This document shows positions 20,501 through 28,169 of a DNA stretch of 64,000 bases, one piece after another. Numbering within the stretch: the stretch's first letter is position 1; the number at the start of each line of letters is the position of its first letter. A program made the position numbers and the translations under genes. Below the pieces are notes generated by a model. It was not told the origin of the DNA. It worked only from the letters and a program-made list of their open reading frames with translations, and searched no databases. This DNA is from Flavobacterium sufflavum (GTDB lineage Bacteria; Bacteroidota; Bacteroidia; Flavobacteriales; Flavobacteriaceae), in NCBI RefSeq assembly GCF_004016525.1, contig NZ_SACJ01000001.1, forward strand, positions 558,001-622,000. The letters run 5' to 3'.

Positions 20501-23500
20501 TATAGAATATGAATTATTGAATCCGCTGACAAATTCACCAATTAGTCCGGCAATAAATGGTACAGTTACTGGTGTAGCAGGTGGTCCGATATCAGGGAGT
20601 ATTTCTGGTTTAAAACAAGGTGATTATTTATTAAAAGTAAAAGAATCTACCGGGACTCTTTGTTCTGCTTTAATTCCTTTTAACATCACCCAACCTATAC
20701 AACCGCTCAATGCTATAATTTCTAATGAAACAAATGCTAATTGTAACACAGGTGCTCAAATTACCGTTTCTGCAACTGGAGGAACAGGACCTTATCAATA
20801 TGCTTTCGTTCAGGATGGTGCGCCACAAGCCGGAGCATACAACAATAGCAATTTAGGAGTTTTAAATCCTTTTCCATTGCCTTTGAAATTAGATTGGGAT
20901 ATTTGGGTTAAAGATGCCAATGGTTGTGAATTCAAAATAGATAAAACAATTACAGTAGATCCGTCTCCAACAATTAACACAGTGGGTTTACAATGTTTTA
21001 CGGGATCAGGATTGTCAATAACACTAACAGGAACTTATGTTGGCACACCAACATACAGTATCGGAGGAGCTTACCAAGCGAGTCCATCATTTACAATCAA
21101 TTCGCCTGGAACGTACAATGTAAGTATTAAAGACAATAATGGTTGTATAGCTACAACTACATATGACGTCAAACCGCAACTGTTATTACAAGCAGATTTG
21201 ATACAAGATTTAACTTGCTCAGTAGATGCCAGTATTACTTTAACTCCAAGTGGAGGAACAGGAACTTATACAAATTATGAAGTTTCATTCAATGCTGGAG
21301 GATTTACACCAGCAATTTCATCATTTATCACCAACACAGCAGGTAGTTATATTTTTAGAGTAACCGATAGTCAAGGTTGTCAAGCAATTTCTAATGAAAT
21401 TATTGTTACACCAAATACTACTCCAACAGCTACATTTACACAAACCAATGTAAGTTGTAATGGAGGTTCAGATGGTAGTATTGTGATTAATGCGGCAAAT
21501 GGGATTGCACCATATCAATACAGTATTGACAATGGAGCAACTTACCAACCGTCAAATGTATTCACAGGATTGAATGCTGCAGGAACGTATACAATTATTG
21601 TAAAAGACAGTAAAAGTTGTACTTCAGCAGCAAGTCCATTAGCAATAACAGAACCAACCATTGTTGGAGGCACAGCGGTATTGACCCAAGGATTAACTTG
21701 CGGCGCAGGTAATGCTACTCAAGCTGCTCTTGTTACTGTAACAGGAAGCGGAGGTACAGGATCTTATACCTATAGTTTTAATGGCGGACTTAATTATTCT
21801 TCATCAAACACCTATTCGACAAATACCACTGGAGTCGTGACAGCTTATATTAAAGATACCAATGGTTGTATTAGTGCTGTTCTGGCAACAGCGAATGTTC
21901 CTGCATTGAATCCTCCAACAGATTTAAATATTAGTGGAACGCCTGTTTATTGTGCGCCAGTTGCTAATCAAACAAGTACTGTTACACTGACTACAACAAA
22001 TGGAGTGGGTACATTGAGTTATGCAATAATATCTCCGGCAAGTGCAACTACAAATGTTACGGGAGCTTCAAGCGGAATCTTTACAGGATTATTACCAGAC
22101 ACCTATTTATTCCAGGCAACAGATGCCAATGGTTGTACTTATCAAGAATCATATACTGTTAATCCGGTAACGAATATCACCGTTTCAGGTCAATTGATTA
22201 GTGATGTGACTTGTAATCCAGGATCTAATGGACAAGTATTGTTTACTCTTGGGAACTTTGCAGGAATGTACAGTTATTCATTAGATGGAGGAACAACAGT
22301 TATTACCGGGCAAACAAATCCAACGATAACCCTTTCCGGATTAACGACAGGAACTCAAACCATTATTGTTACTGATGAAACAACAGGATGTACAGCCACA
22401 ACTTCTGTTGCAGTTACACAACCTGCACCATTGGCTTTAGTGGCAAACCCATTTATTAATGCCAATTGTAATTTTGGTGCACAAGTCAGTGTGACCGCTT
22501 CCGGTGGAGTTGCGCCTTATAGTTATTCCTATGTAATAAGCGGTGCTTCTGCAGGAACTTATTCTACTTCGGCTTCGGCAGTTTTAGACCCGGCTATAGC
22601 AACCTCTTGGGATGTCTATGTGAAAGATGCCAATGGCTGTATAATTACAGCACCATTAGCAATTACCATAACAAAAGATCCTCTGCCAATTATTGTTATG
22701 CCTGCATCACAATGTTTTGTTGGAACTCCGTTAACCATTGATCTTTCAAATGGTCAAACAGTAGCTGTAGGTCCGGCAACCTATACTATTAACGGTTCAA
22801 ACCAAACGAGTCCAATTTATACCATTAATGCTCCGGGGACTTACAAATTGAGTATTGTGGATGCCAATGGTTGTAGCTCCAATGTGTTAGATTATATTGT
22901 ACAGCCGCAATTATCATTGAATGCTGCTTTGACAAAAGAACTAGATTGCACAATTAGTCCTGATGCTATTGTAACACTTACTGCTGGTGGAGGTACAGCA
23001 CCTTATACTCTATATGAATATTCTACAAATGCTGGAACGAGTTATACTGCTATGGGTAGTAATGTACTAACAATATCAACCGCTGGCACTTATATTTTTA
23101 GAGTAACAGACACTCAAGGTTGTCAGGCTATTTCTTCTGAAGTAACGATAACTCCAAAAACTACTCCAACATTTACTTTTACTCAAACTAATGTAAGTTG
23201 TAATGGCGGTTCGGATGGTAGTATTGTGATTACTGCGGCAAATGGGATTGCACCATATCAATACAGTATTGACAATGGAGCAAATTACCAACCGTCAAAT
23301 GTATTCACAGGATTGAATGCTGCAGGAACGTATACAATTATTGTAAAAGACAATAAAAGTTGTACTTCAGCAACAAGTCCATTAGCAATAACAGAACCAA
23401 CCATTGTTGGAGGCACAGCGTTATTGACCCAAGGATTAACTTGCGGCGCAGGAAATGCTACTCAAGCTGCTCTCGTTACGGTAACAGGAAGCGGAGGTAC

Positions 23501-26500
23501 AGGATCTTATACCTATAGTTTTAATGGTGGACTTAATTATTCTTTATCAAACACCTATTCGACAAATACCGCTGGAGTCGTGACAGCTTATATTAAAGAT
23601 GCCAATGGTTGTATTAGTGCTGTTCCGGCAACAGCGAATGTTCAGGCATTGAATCCTCCAACAGATTTGAATTTTGTTTCAACGACAGTAACTTGTCTGG
23701 CTTTGACAAGCGATGTTACTTTAACTACTACAAACGGAGTGGGTACATTGAGTTATGCAATAATATCCCCGGCAACTGCAACATCAAATGTTACGGGAGC
23801 TTCAAGCGGAATCTTTACAGGATTATTACCAGACACCTATTTATTCCAGGTAACGGACGCCAATTTCTGTACTTACAAAAAATCATACACTGTTAATCCG
23901 GTAAATAATATTACGGTTGCTGGTTTGGTTACTAGCGATGTAAAATGTTTTGGCGATGCAAATGGTACTGCCGAATTTACAGTTGCTAATTCTACTGGAT
24001 CATACACATCTGCATTGATTACTGGTTCGGCTGCAACTATTACACAAACGGCAAACAAAGTAACAATTACCGGTTTAATCGCCGGAAATTACACATTAGA
24101 AGTAACCGATAGCACTACGGGTTGTACCGCACAAAATACAATTACAATAAACCAGCCTACAAATGCTTTATCAGCTACTTATACTACAGTAAATGCCAAT
24201 TGTAATCTTGGTGCCCAGGTAAAGATAACAGCATCTGGCGGCACACCTAATTATCGCTATGCCGTTCTACAAGATGGAGCTACACCAATTGCAGCTGATT
24301 ATTCAAACAATAATAATATAGTACTTAATCCTGCTATCAATACACTATGGGATGCCTATGTTTTAGACGCTAATAATTGCGTTACTAAAACAGATGTTAC
24401 AATTGCAACTGATCCTGCACCAACAATTACTCTTCCTGCATTGGCCTCTGACCAATGTACCTCAGCAGGTGCATCGTATACATTTACGGCTACAGGAACA
24501 GGAGTTGCACCTTTAAGTTATTCTATAGGCACAGGATATCAGTCCAGCAATATCTTTACTGTGACGGCAGCAGGCACTTATACTGTTACTGTGAAAGATG
24601 CCAATGGTTGTACAGCAAGTAATCCTATCACCATCTACCCTGCTTTGAATTTAACCGCAGCTATTACAAGCTTGCCAAGCTGTGCCAATAATGATGGTGT
24701 TATTACCGTTGCAGCAACAGGCGGATCGGGTTCATACAATTATGGAATTAGTCCAAGTTTAGGGATTACACAAACAGCTAATGTATTTTCGAATATACCT
24801 TCGGGAACCTATACCATTACTATGACTGATTTAATAACTAACTGTAACAAAAATGTTTCAGTGATATTAAGTCCTGCAACACCGGTAACATTTGATCCGG
24901 CGACAGTAACAAATGTGTCTTGTAAGGGAGGAAATAACGGAACCATTACTGTAAATCTGGCATCAACCAATGATAATCCAATTTATAGCTATGCTATTAC
25001 AGCTCCTGTATCAGTTGCCCCACAAGCCTCAAATGTGTTTACAAATTTAGCGGCAGGGAACTATACTGTAGAAGTAACCTCGGGCAGAAATTGTAAAGCG
25101 ACACAGAATATATCAGTTACAGAACCCACAGCGGTATTAACGGCTACGGCAACAGCAAGTCCTTTTAGCTGCGCTTTGAATAATTCGGTGAATGCCTCAA
25201 CAGTAACCATTACCGGAGCTGGTGGAACACCAACTTATACTTACAGTATCGATGGAACAAATTATTTCACTTCCAACTCTTTTGCCGTAATTGACACCGG
25301 TGCCATACAAACCATAACTGTTTATGTAAAAGATGCTAATGGTTGTACCGCAAACAATACCGTTACCATAAATCCGTTGCCGAAATTAATAAGTACAGTA
25401 GTGAATCAAACAAAAGCGATTACATGTACAAATGATGAATTAGTTTCTATTTCGGTTACAGGTGGATCCGGAAACTTTAGTTATCAATTACTGCCAGCTG
25501 GCACACCACAGCCTTCAAACAGTTTCAGTTTAACTGCTCCTGGCACTTATTATTTCCAAGTGAATGATGTAACAACAGGCTGTTATATTACGACACTTCC
25601 ATATACTATTGCTCCTTTCAATACAATTAAAGTAGTGGCAACGGCTACTACAGCTGTAACTTGTTTTGGGGATAGCAATGGTGCACTAGCAATTAATGTA
25701 ACAGGATATACAGGTCCTTACAATTATAATATAAAAAACAATCTGGGCGTTACGGTGAGCAGCGGTTTTGGAAACACAGCTTTAAACCCACAAACAATCA
25801 ACGGATTGGCAGCAGCTAATTACACCGTAGAAGTAACCGAAACTACAAATCCATTTTGTATAAGTACATCCAATACAGTTACTATTTTTTCTCCTAGTAC
25901 TGCTCTTAATCTAGTAGCCTCTGAAACCTCAAATGTAACTTGTACTAATGACAAGGGAACTATTTCGGCTATTGCAACTGGCGGCTGGGGTTCTTATCAA
26001 TATGAATTAACCGGAACAAAAAATGTCTCCTATTCTTCTAATGGAACTTTTACAAATTTAACAGTGGGAACTTATACAATAAACGCTAAAGATTTGAATG
26101 GCTGCGTAGTTTCTCGCACTGTTACCCTGACTATCCCAAATCCAATTAATGCAACGGTAACTCCAAATACTACTGTTTTATCTTGTTTTGGGGATAAAAA
26201 TGCAACCATAACGACAACTAATGTAACCGGCGGTCAGGGAAGTAATTATTCCTATATCCTGAATATGATTTCTCCTACTGTAAGTTCATCAGGACCGCAA
26301 CTTGCTCCAACATTTAGTGGCTTAGGAGCGGGAACTTATACCATAACGGTAAAAGACGGTTACAATTGCAGTTTTACTTCTGCTAACATCGTTATTGTAG
26401 AACCTACTATTGTAAAAACGAATTTAATAGTGGCTTCAACCCAGACATGTTTGAACCAAACACAACTGACATTAACAGCCAGTGGAGGAACAGCACCTTA

Positions 26501-28139
26501 TACTTATAGCGCCGATAATGTAACTTACACCCCAGCACCATTTGCTTCATCAGTAAGCTTCCCGGTAGTAGCAGGAACCTATAGTTACTATGTAAAAGAT
26601 GTTAATGGTTGTATTGCTACAATTTCGAATAACATTAAAATTGACCCTCTTCCTGCTTTAGTGATTAATTTAGATAAAACTAATGCATTTATCAATTGTA
26701 AGGGAGATAATTCAGGAGATATAGCCGCAACTGCCCAAGGAGGACTTGGCAATTATATTTACAGTTTATTAGACGGTGCAGGACTTCCTATAGCCCCTTC
26801 TCCAACCCAATTAAGCCCTGGGAATTTTACAGGTTTATTTGCGGGCAATTATATGGTAAAAGTAACTAGTGGAGACTGTACAACAACATCGGCTGTTATT
26901 AACATTACTGAACCAACCGCACCATTAGCCGCACCATATACCACTAAAAATGTAAACTGCAATGGTGCAAAAAATGGGGAAATTATAATTAATGCTTCTG
27001 GTGGAACAGGAACAATTCAGTATGCTATTTCACCAAACTTGAATCAATTCTACAATACAAACACTTTTACTAATCTTGCTCCTGGAAATTATGATGTAAT
27101 CGTTCAAGATGTATTGGGATGTTACATCAAAATTAATTTTGACATCACTGAACCCAACTTATTAACAGCTAGTACGACTCCTAATTCTATAATTCCGGAA
27201 ATTTGTGCTGGAGATAAAGATGGGGCATTTAGCATTGATATTGCAGGTGGTACTGCTCCTTATAGCGTGAGTTTAGATAATCTTAACGGTACTTATACAA
27301 CCGGTACCTTGTCTCAAACAGAATTTGATTTTACAGGACTAACAGGTGGAAATCATGTGGTTTATATTCGTGATGCGGCAGGCTGTACAACAGATTGGTC
27401 AGTTCCTTTGCCTCAATCAGTAAACATGAGTCCGGTTGCTGCTGTAAGTTACGATTGTGTGAACAATGCCGCTTCTAATTTGATTAAAATCACAGTAGAT
27501 GCCAGTATCACTAATCCGGCAGATGTTGATTATTCTTTGGATGGAGGAACTTATCAAGCCAGCAATATCTTTACAAATATTCCGGCTGGAACACATTATG
27601 TTACAACCAGACATACTAACGGATGTGAACAAAGAACTTCAGATTTTAATATTGTACAAGTTGACCCATTAACTTTGGTATTAAACGACGGCGGATTAAA
27701 TGAAATTGTGGCAACTGCTGCTGGCGGTGGCGGTAACTACCAATACACTCTTAATGGAGAATCCTATGGTAACACCAGCAATTTCATTATATACAAATCT
27801 GGCGATTATACCGTTACCGTTACTGATGCTAATGGATGTGTGGCATCGGCAACCAGACACTTTGAATATATTGATGTGTGTATTCCAAATCACTTTACAC
27901 CAAACGGGGACGGAATTGAAGACGGATGGGCTCCTGGATGTACTATAAATTATACTAATCTGACCTTCGATATTTTTGACAGATACGGACGAAAAGTAGC
28001 AACCTATCGTCTTGGGCAATATTGGGATGGTAAGTATGATGGAAAAGAACTTCCTAGCGGTGATTATTGGTATGTTTTAAAACTGAATGATGTAAAAGAT
28101 CCTAGAGAGTTTGTTGGTCATTTCACCCTTTACAGATAA
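11547..28139 (+). CDS. sprB: SprB-like giant mobile gliding adhesin
   Basis: A single 5530-residue open frame. The N-terminus carries an unusually long export signal, hydrophobic from ~30 and ending at 'TTSYAQ' (~49). Residues ~50-380 form a conserved-looking globular region, ~382-490 a DUF11-type domain ('NLYYEIAFQNIGNDNVKNF'), ~530-800 Cys-containing Ig-like modules. Residues ~808-5445 are about 56 SprB-type modules of ~80-85 residues, each with the pattern 'VSCNGGSDGSI... APYQYSIDNG ... GTYTIIVKD'. The last ~85 residues are a T9SS type B (CHU_C) sorting domain ('CIPNHFTPNGDGIEDGW' to 'FVGHFTLYR'). In F. johnsoniae SprB (about 6500 residues) is the surface adhesin moved by the gliding motor. 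Position between sprD and sprF supports the symbol. Confidence 0.9.
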   Translation: MKSKNYLLTNILCAINSTLFFIKRVKNYGLIHVQLLLFAVFLNTTSYAQNYKSFAIRYNNNEIKGNMLLIGNNILGKDNNNLSDNSVNQNTNMQYIDIDSDVSTFSSSSANLKMPSTTGCSRIAYAGLYWAAILQVPQSRTDINKIKLKLPGNTAYTDITGELIYDAVVSPIAAGTNEPTNTPYACYADVTSLLSGLTDPQGTYTIANVTSSLGFNSTTGLSAGWTLFIVYEDDTATKKSITSFDGFSSIYDDKTLSIPISSFITPPSGTINILYAFASLEGDKGEVGSKTEINGKAITNSQRASNRFFNSNITEANGYFTDRVPNNSNSLGYDTGIESVLGAQNSVINYNATSATITVQVAKGQANPVFSFFNAFGVDVIAPEIKLSKIVEDINGNDIGNTNVSLGDNLYYEIAFQNIGNDNVKNFTLKDVLPTNVIFNYPADITSLPTGVTHSYNSTTRTLQFSIPNTLVEVGDVSQTIRLHVQLVSDYNQLSTACSNEIKNQAFATYQGVINTKVIQDEGSFSTTTCNFGTPQSTNFLVNIDGHTFTKSSVLCGASATLSAADGYTSYSWSTSPTGTPVVGTNQTYTATSTGTYYVTSTSSCRTIKEEITVIPFGNTITNPVIPYADEVVTCQNNGKPLPNIFLCGANATRLIQTNISDASSIEWEKLNESSCAAQTIANCANENAACQWNVLSTGSNYTVNTAGQYRVTLRYAGGCFSRFYFNVYQNLLNPTYTTKDIVCTTNGKITIGGVPAGYEYSLDGVTYLPSNVFTITTAGSYTVYIKQVGVTTNPCIFSVPNILIRKRNFSVATIVTQPLCNGDKGSIKIAANDADPQYYYSIYQGATLVNSVGPITASDYEFSGLNPATYTVRVWTDDGCDYSANIQITNPPLLTATSALTKPLTCTDGEITVYPSGGTPPYAYYVNGSTSSQSIPQIVVTNPLPSGGIYNIQVVDSKNCSTTTSITVAAIPAPVYTVTKTDILCYNNTTGEIKFNVTNANGYTLTYSIDNGVTYVANPTFSNLGIGTYNAIIKYSLAGTNCLSTPQIITINQPTAITGTAKLTTPYSCSSTATIEAQGVSGGTPGYTYSIDGINFQPGTTLSGLTNGTYSITVKDSNGCTFITNTVTITPLNPPADLTFSATALTCPTNKSNVSITTTGTNTPYTYTIIPSLPAGAIVTATGINNLSPGTYTFQVTDAKNCTYQEDYTIAPLAPINVVGTIVNNVRCLGSATGSLNFAVSGTTNYSYTINGGTPVTTQTASLINLSNLVAGTYTIIITDNNTNCTATSTVTIAAPTAALSVTTTVSPLKCNSNGQLTVNAAGGWGSYNYTLTQPDATTVGPQSSAVFTNLSQAGTYSISVTDANNCTVTNTFTLIAPVQPTASIAVTSDFCYDGTNGASLIATALGGVTPYEYNINGGAWQSSNTFSNLTPNTYTITVRDAYGCLVTLPAQTIAPQLAVNAVLTKELDCTSSPNAVITGAVTGGYTPFTYQVKINGGSYSAATTVSGSTFTYPTSTAGTYQFQITDAKGCTAESGIITINPIVYPSATTTITNVSCNSLSDGSVTIIPSLGLAPYNYSFNGSPFSSATTYSSLAAGTYSYIVKDSKDCLYNGSVTITQPTALTTTATATAFSCSTTNTKQSATITIATPVTGTAPYQYSFNGSGYNATNTLTVNDNGTDQTIPYSVRDANGCTAGNSITLSKLNPPTAGTITNSAVTCNSTTSTVTVTPTAGTGVGTLTYEITFPASAATPNTTGIFNGLIPDTYTFKVTDANGCYYTQSITVSAVNPIAIAGNKTSDVLCKGDSSGSIQYTVSGFSGTYSYVFNGQAAVTGQTSNSIVKNGLATGTYLITVTDNTTGCTANTSVTITEPSTVLALTATATNVNCNNDNSQITGTPSGGTANYTYAAVISGATAPTTYSSSNIITVDTNSATNLIWDVYVKDANGCIATSTLTIINDALPTINAPAIQCYVGSPINISITGTSVGVPTYSIGSGYQSSPNFTINAAGTYTLNLKDASGCVATTTYTVYPQLTVLPAITKELDCTASPAATITVTAAGGKNPYSYAVSTDGGSTYAPMGTNVYSTLVAGTFQFRVTDANNCITTTTTTINPLTPITATTTNVNPSCNGASDGSVQIIPSGGVAPYTYSNDGITYVPSSLFSGLGGGNYTFYIKDSKGCFITKTVTLTDPVTLAATASVTPFTCSVSNTKQAATITVTATSGTGTAPYQYSLNGSGYSAVNTLTLNDNGLDQPYTYSVRDSKGCIVSGGGTLLKLNPPTDLSFTAAPITCTATTTTVTATATNGVGTLTYEITFPLASATLNTSGVFAGLSPGTYIFKVTDANGCYYTESHIVNPVTPIAVIGSKLSDVLCKGDSSGSIQYTVSGFSGTYSYVFNSQAAVTAQTSNSIVKNGLATGTYLITVTDNTTGCTANTSVTITEPTTALTFTATPTNVNCNDDNSQITVTALGGTANYTYAAVISGATAPTIYSNSNVIIVDTNSGANLSWDVYVKDANGCVTNNTLSPTIITLDPMPTVSTPALASNQCSVSIGFTFTATGTGITPLSYSINGGVSYQSSPVFTVNVPGSYAVTVKDGNGCTATSLTPTIVSSPITTNAILTKDLTCSSPTNATIDVTTNGGKLPYSYKVKIGAGSYGSSIAFAGTIFTYTASTADTYQFEITDANGCTKETNITTTTAVLPTASYTAVNPTCNGNSDGSIKLTALTGEGPFTYSINGGVSFVTTNVFGGLVAGSYSYIVRDNKGCDASGTITLNNPVLIVPNIVMYPIVCNANTPGSFDVSVTSGGVAPFTYNLYDSSYNLLDTYSETGASPTTVHNFGGLTFGDYYITIVDANGCQFSSSKQRITTPPFLTLDAVTLGGDCIVGATVDLTVVTGGVAPYKYSIFGQPLTESAPTAATTYTFNGLLHGTSYFFQVKDNNNCISVLEVPIPTISSIGVVIDNKSNVTCNGVNNGIINYTVSGFDTSVTTIEYELLNPLTNSPISPAINGTVTGVAGGPISGSISGLKQGDYLLKVKESTGTLCSALIPFNITQPIQPLNAIISNETNANCNTGAQITVSATGGTGPYQYAFVQDGAPQAGAYNNSNLGVLNPFPLPLKLDWDIWVKDANGCEFKIDKTITVDPSPTINTVGLQCFTGSGLSITLTGTYVGTPTYSIGGAYQASPSFTINSPGTYNVSIKDNNGCIATTTYDVKPQLLLQADLIQDLTCSVDASITLTPSGGTGTYTNYEVSFNAGGFTPAISSFITNTAGSYIFRVTDSQGCQAISNEIIVTPNTTPTATFTQTNVSCNGGSDGSIVINAANGIAPYQYSIDNGATYQPSNVFTGLNAAGTYTIIVKDSKSCTSAASPLAITEPTIVGGTAVLTQGLTCGAGNATQAALVTVTGSGGTGSYTYSFNGGLNYSSSNTYSTNTTGVVTAYIKDTNGCISAVLATANVPALNPPTDLNISGTPVYCAPVANQTSTVTLTTTNGVGTLSYAIISPASATTNVTGASSGIFTGLLPDTYLFQATDANGCTYQESYTVNPVTNITVSGQLISDVTCNPGSNGQVLFTLGNFAGMYSYSLDGGTTVITGQTNPTITLSGLTTGTQTIIVTDETTGCTATTSVAVTQPAPLALVANPFINANCNFGAQVSVTASGGVAPYSYSYVISGASAGTYSTSASAVLDPAIATSWDVYVKDANGCIITAPLAITITKDPLPIIVMPASQCFVGTPLTIDLSNGQTVAVGPATYTINGSNQTSPIYTINAPGTYKLSIVDANGCSSNVLDYIVQPQLSLNAALTKELDCTISPDAIVTLTAGGGTAPYTLYEYSTNAGTSYTAMGSNVLTISTAGTYIFRVTDTQGCQAISSEVTITPKTTPTFTFTQTNVSCNGGSDGSIVITAANGIAPYQYSIDNGANYQPSNVFTGLNAAGTYTIIVKDNKSCTSATSPLAITEPTIVGGTALLTQGLTCGAGNATQAALVTVTGSGGTGSYTYSFNGGLNYSLSNTYSTNTAGVVTAYIKDANGCISAVPATANVQALNPPTDLNFVSTTVTCLALTSDVTLTTTNGVGTLSYAIISPATATSNVTGASSGIFTGLLPDTYLFQVTDANFCTYKKSYTVNPVNNITVAGLVTSDVKCFGDANGTAEFTVANSTGSYTSALITGSAATITQTANKVTITGLIAGNYTLEVTDSTTGCTAQNTITINQPTNALSATYTTVNANCNLGAQVKITASGGTPNYRYAVLQDGATPIAADYSNNNNIVLNPAINTLWDAYVLDANNCVTKTDVTIATDPAPTITLPALASDQCTSAGASYTFTATGTGVAPLSYSIGTGYQSSNIFTVTAAGTYTVTVKDANGCTASNPITIYPALNLTAAITSLPSCANNDGVITVAATGGSGSYNYGISPSLGITQTANVFSNIPSGTYTITMTDLITNCNKNVSVILSPATPVTFDPATVTNVSCKGGNNGTITVNLASTNDNPIYSYAITAPVSVAPQASNVFTNLAAGNYTVEVTSGRNCKATQNISVTEPTAVLTATATASPFSCALNNSVNASTVTITGAGGTPTYTYSIDGTNYFTSNSFAVIDTGAIQTITVYVKDANGCTANNTVTINPLPKLISTVVNQTKAITCTNDELVSISVTGGSGNFSYQLLPAGTPQPSNSFSLTAPGTYYFQVNDVTTGCYITTLPYTIAPFNTIKVVATATTAVTCFGDSNGALAINVTGYTGPYNYNIKNNLGVTVSSGFGNTALNPQTINGLAAANYTVEVTETTNPFCISTSNTVTIFSPSTALNLVASETSNVTCTNDKGTISAIATGGWGSYQYELTGTKNVSYSSNGTFTNLTVGTYTINAKDLNGCVVSRTVTLTIPNPINATVTPNTTVLSCFGDKNATITTTNVTGGQGSNYSYILNMISPTVSSSGPQLAPTFSGLGAGTYTITVKDGYNCSFTSANIVIVEPTIVKTNLIVASTQTCLNQTQLTLTASGGTAPYTYSADNVTYTPAPFASSVSFPVVAGTYSYYVKDVNGCIATISNNIKIDPLPALVINLDKTNAFINCKGDNSGDIAATAQGGLGNYIYSLLDGAGLPIAPSPTQLSPGNFTGLFAGNYMVKVTSGDCTTTSAVINITEPTAPLAAPYTTKNVNCNGAKNGEIIINASGGTGTIQYAISPNLNQFYNTNTFTNLAPGNYDVIVQDVLGCYIKINFDITEPNLLTASTTPNSIIPEICAGDKDGAFSIDIAGGTAPYSVSLDNLNGTYTTGTLSQTEFDFTGLTGGNHVVYIRDAAGCTTDWSVPLPQSVNMSPVAAVSYDCVNNAASNLIKITVDASITNPADVDYSLDGGTYQASNIFTNIPAGTHYVTTRHTNGCEQRTSDFNIVQVDPLTLVLNDGGLNEIVATAAGGGGNYQYTLNGESYGNTSNFIIYKSGDYTVTVTDANGCVASATRHFEYIDVCIPNHFTPNGDGIEDGWAPGCTINYTNLTFDIFDRYGRKVATYRLGQYWDGKYDGKELPSGDYWYVLKLNDVKDPREFVGHFTLYR
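21340..22190 (+). repeat. Near-identical block in sprB, copy 1
   Basis: This block matches 23083-23924 with only scattered substitutions and one 9-bp length difference. The offset is 1743 bp up to ~21930 and 1734 bp after it. The core 21456-21895 is the most conserved. It covers modules three to five of the seven-module unit and marks a recent internal duplication or gene conversion. Confidence 0.9.
23083..23924 (+). repeat. Near-identical block in sprB, copy 2
   Basis: Partner of the 21340-22190 block, in direct orientation and in the same reading frame, so recombination between the two would delete or add one ~1.74-kb unit (about 580 residues) without breaking the gene. A second, shorter pair of the same kind is 16932-17163 and 18636-18867, offset 1704 bp. 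Confidence 0.9.
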
Positions 28140-28169
28140 ATTAATTAACGAAATAATGCTTTCCCCCAA

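Larger units (their letters stand above)
13970..27890 (+). repeat. Seven-module higher-order repeat array in sprB
   Basis: Modules of ~248 bp recur in a fixed order of seven types. The sixth type (marker 'SDVLCKGDSSG' and variants) begins near 15225, 16946, 18650, 20434, 22203, 23941 and 25660, i.e. every 1.70-1.78 kb. The first type ('QCYVG', 'QCFTG', 'QCFVG' and variants) recurs near 15717, 17455, 19170, 20990, 22710 and 24450. Other type markers keep the same order ('KELDC', 'NVSCNGGSDGS', 'QAATITV', 'LNPPTDL', 'NVNCN'). A weaker copy precedes (from ~13970) and another follows (from ~26155). Read by eye. Confidence 0.85.

Noticed and set aside
13230..28019. Many short open frames opposite or inside sprB
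   Set aside because: They are shadows of the repeat-rich adhesin frame; none has a recognisable domain or start context.
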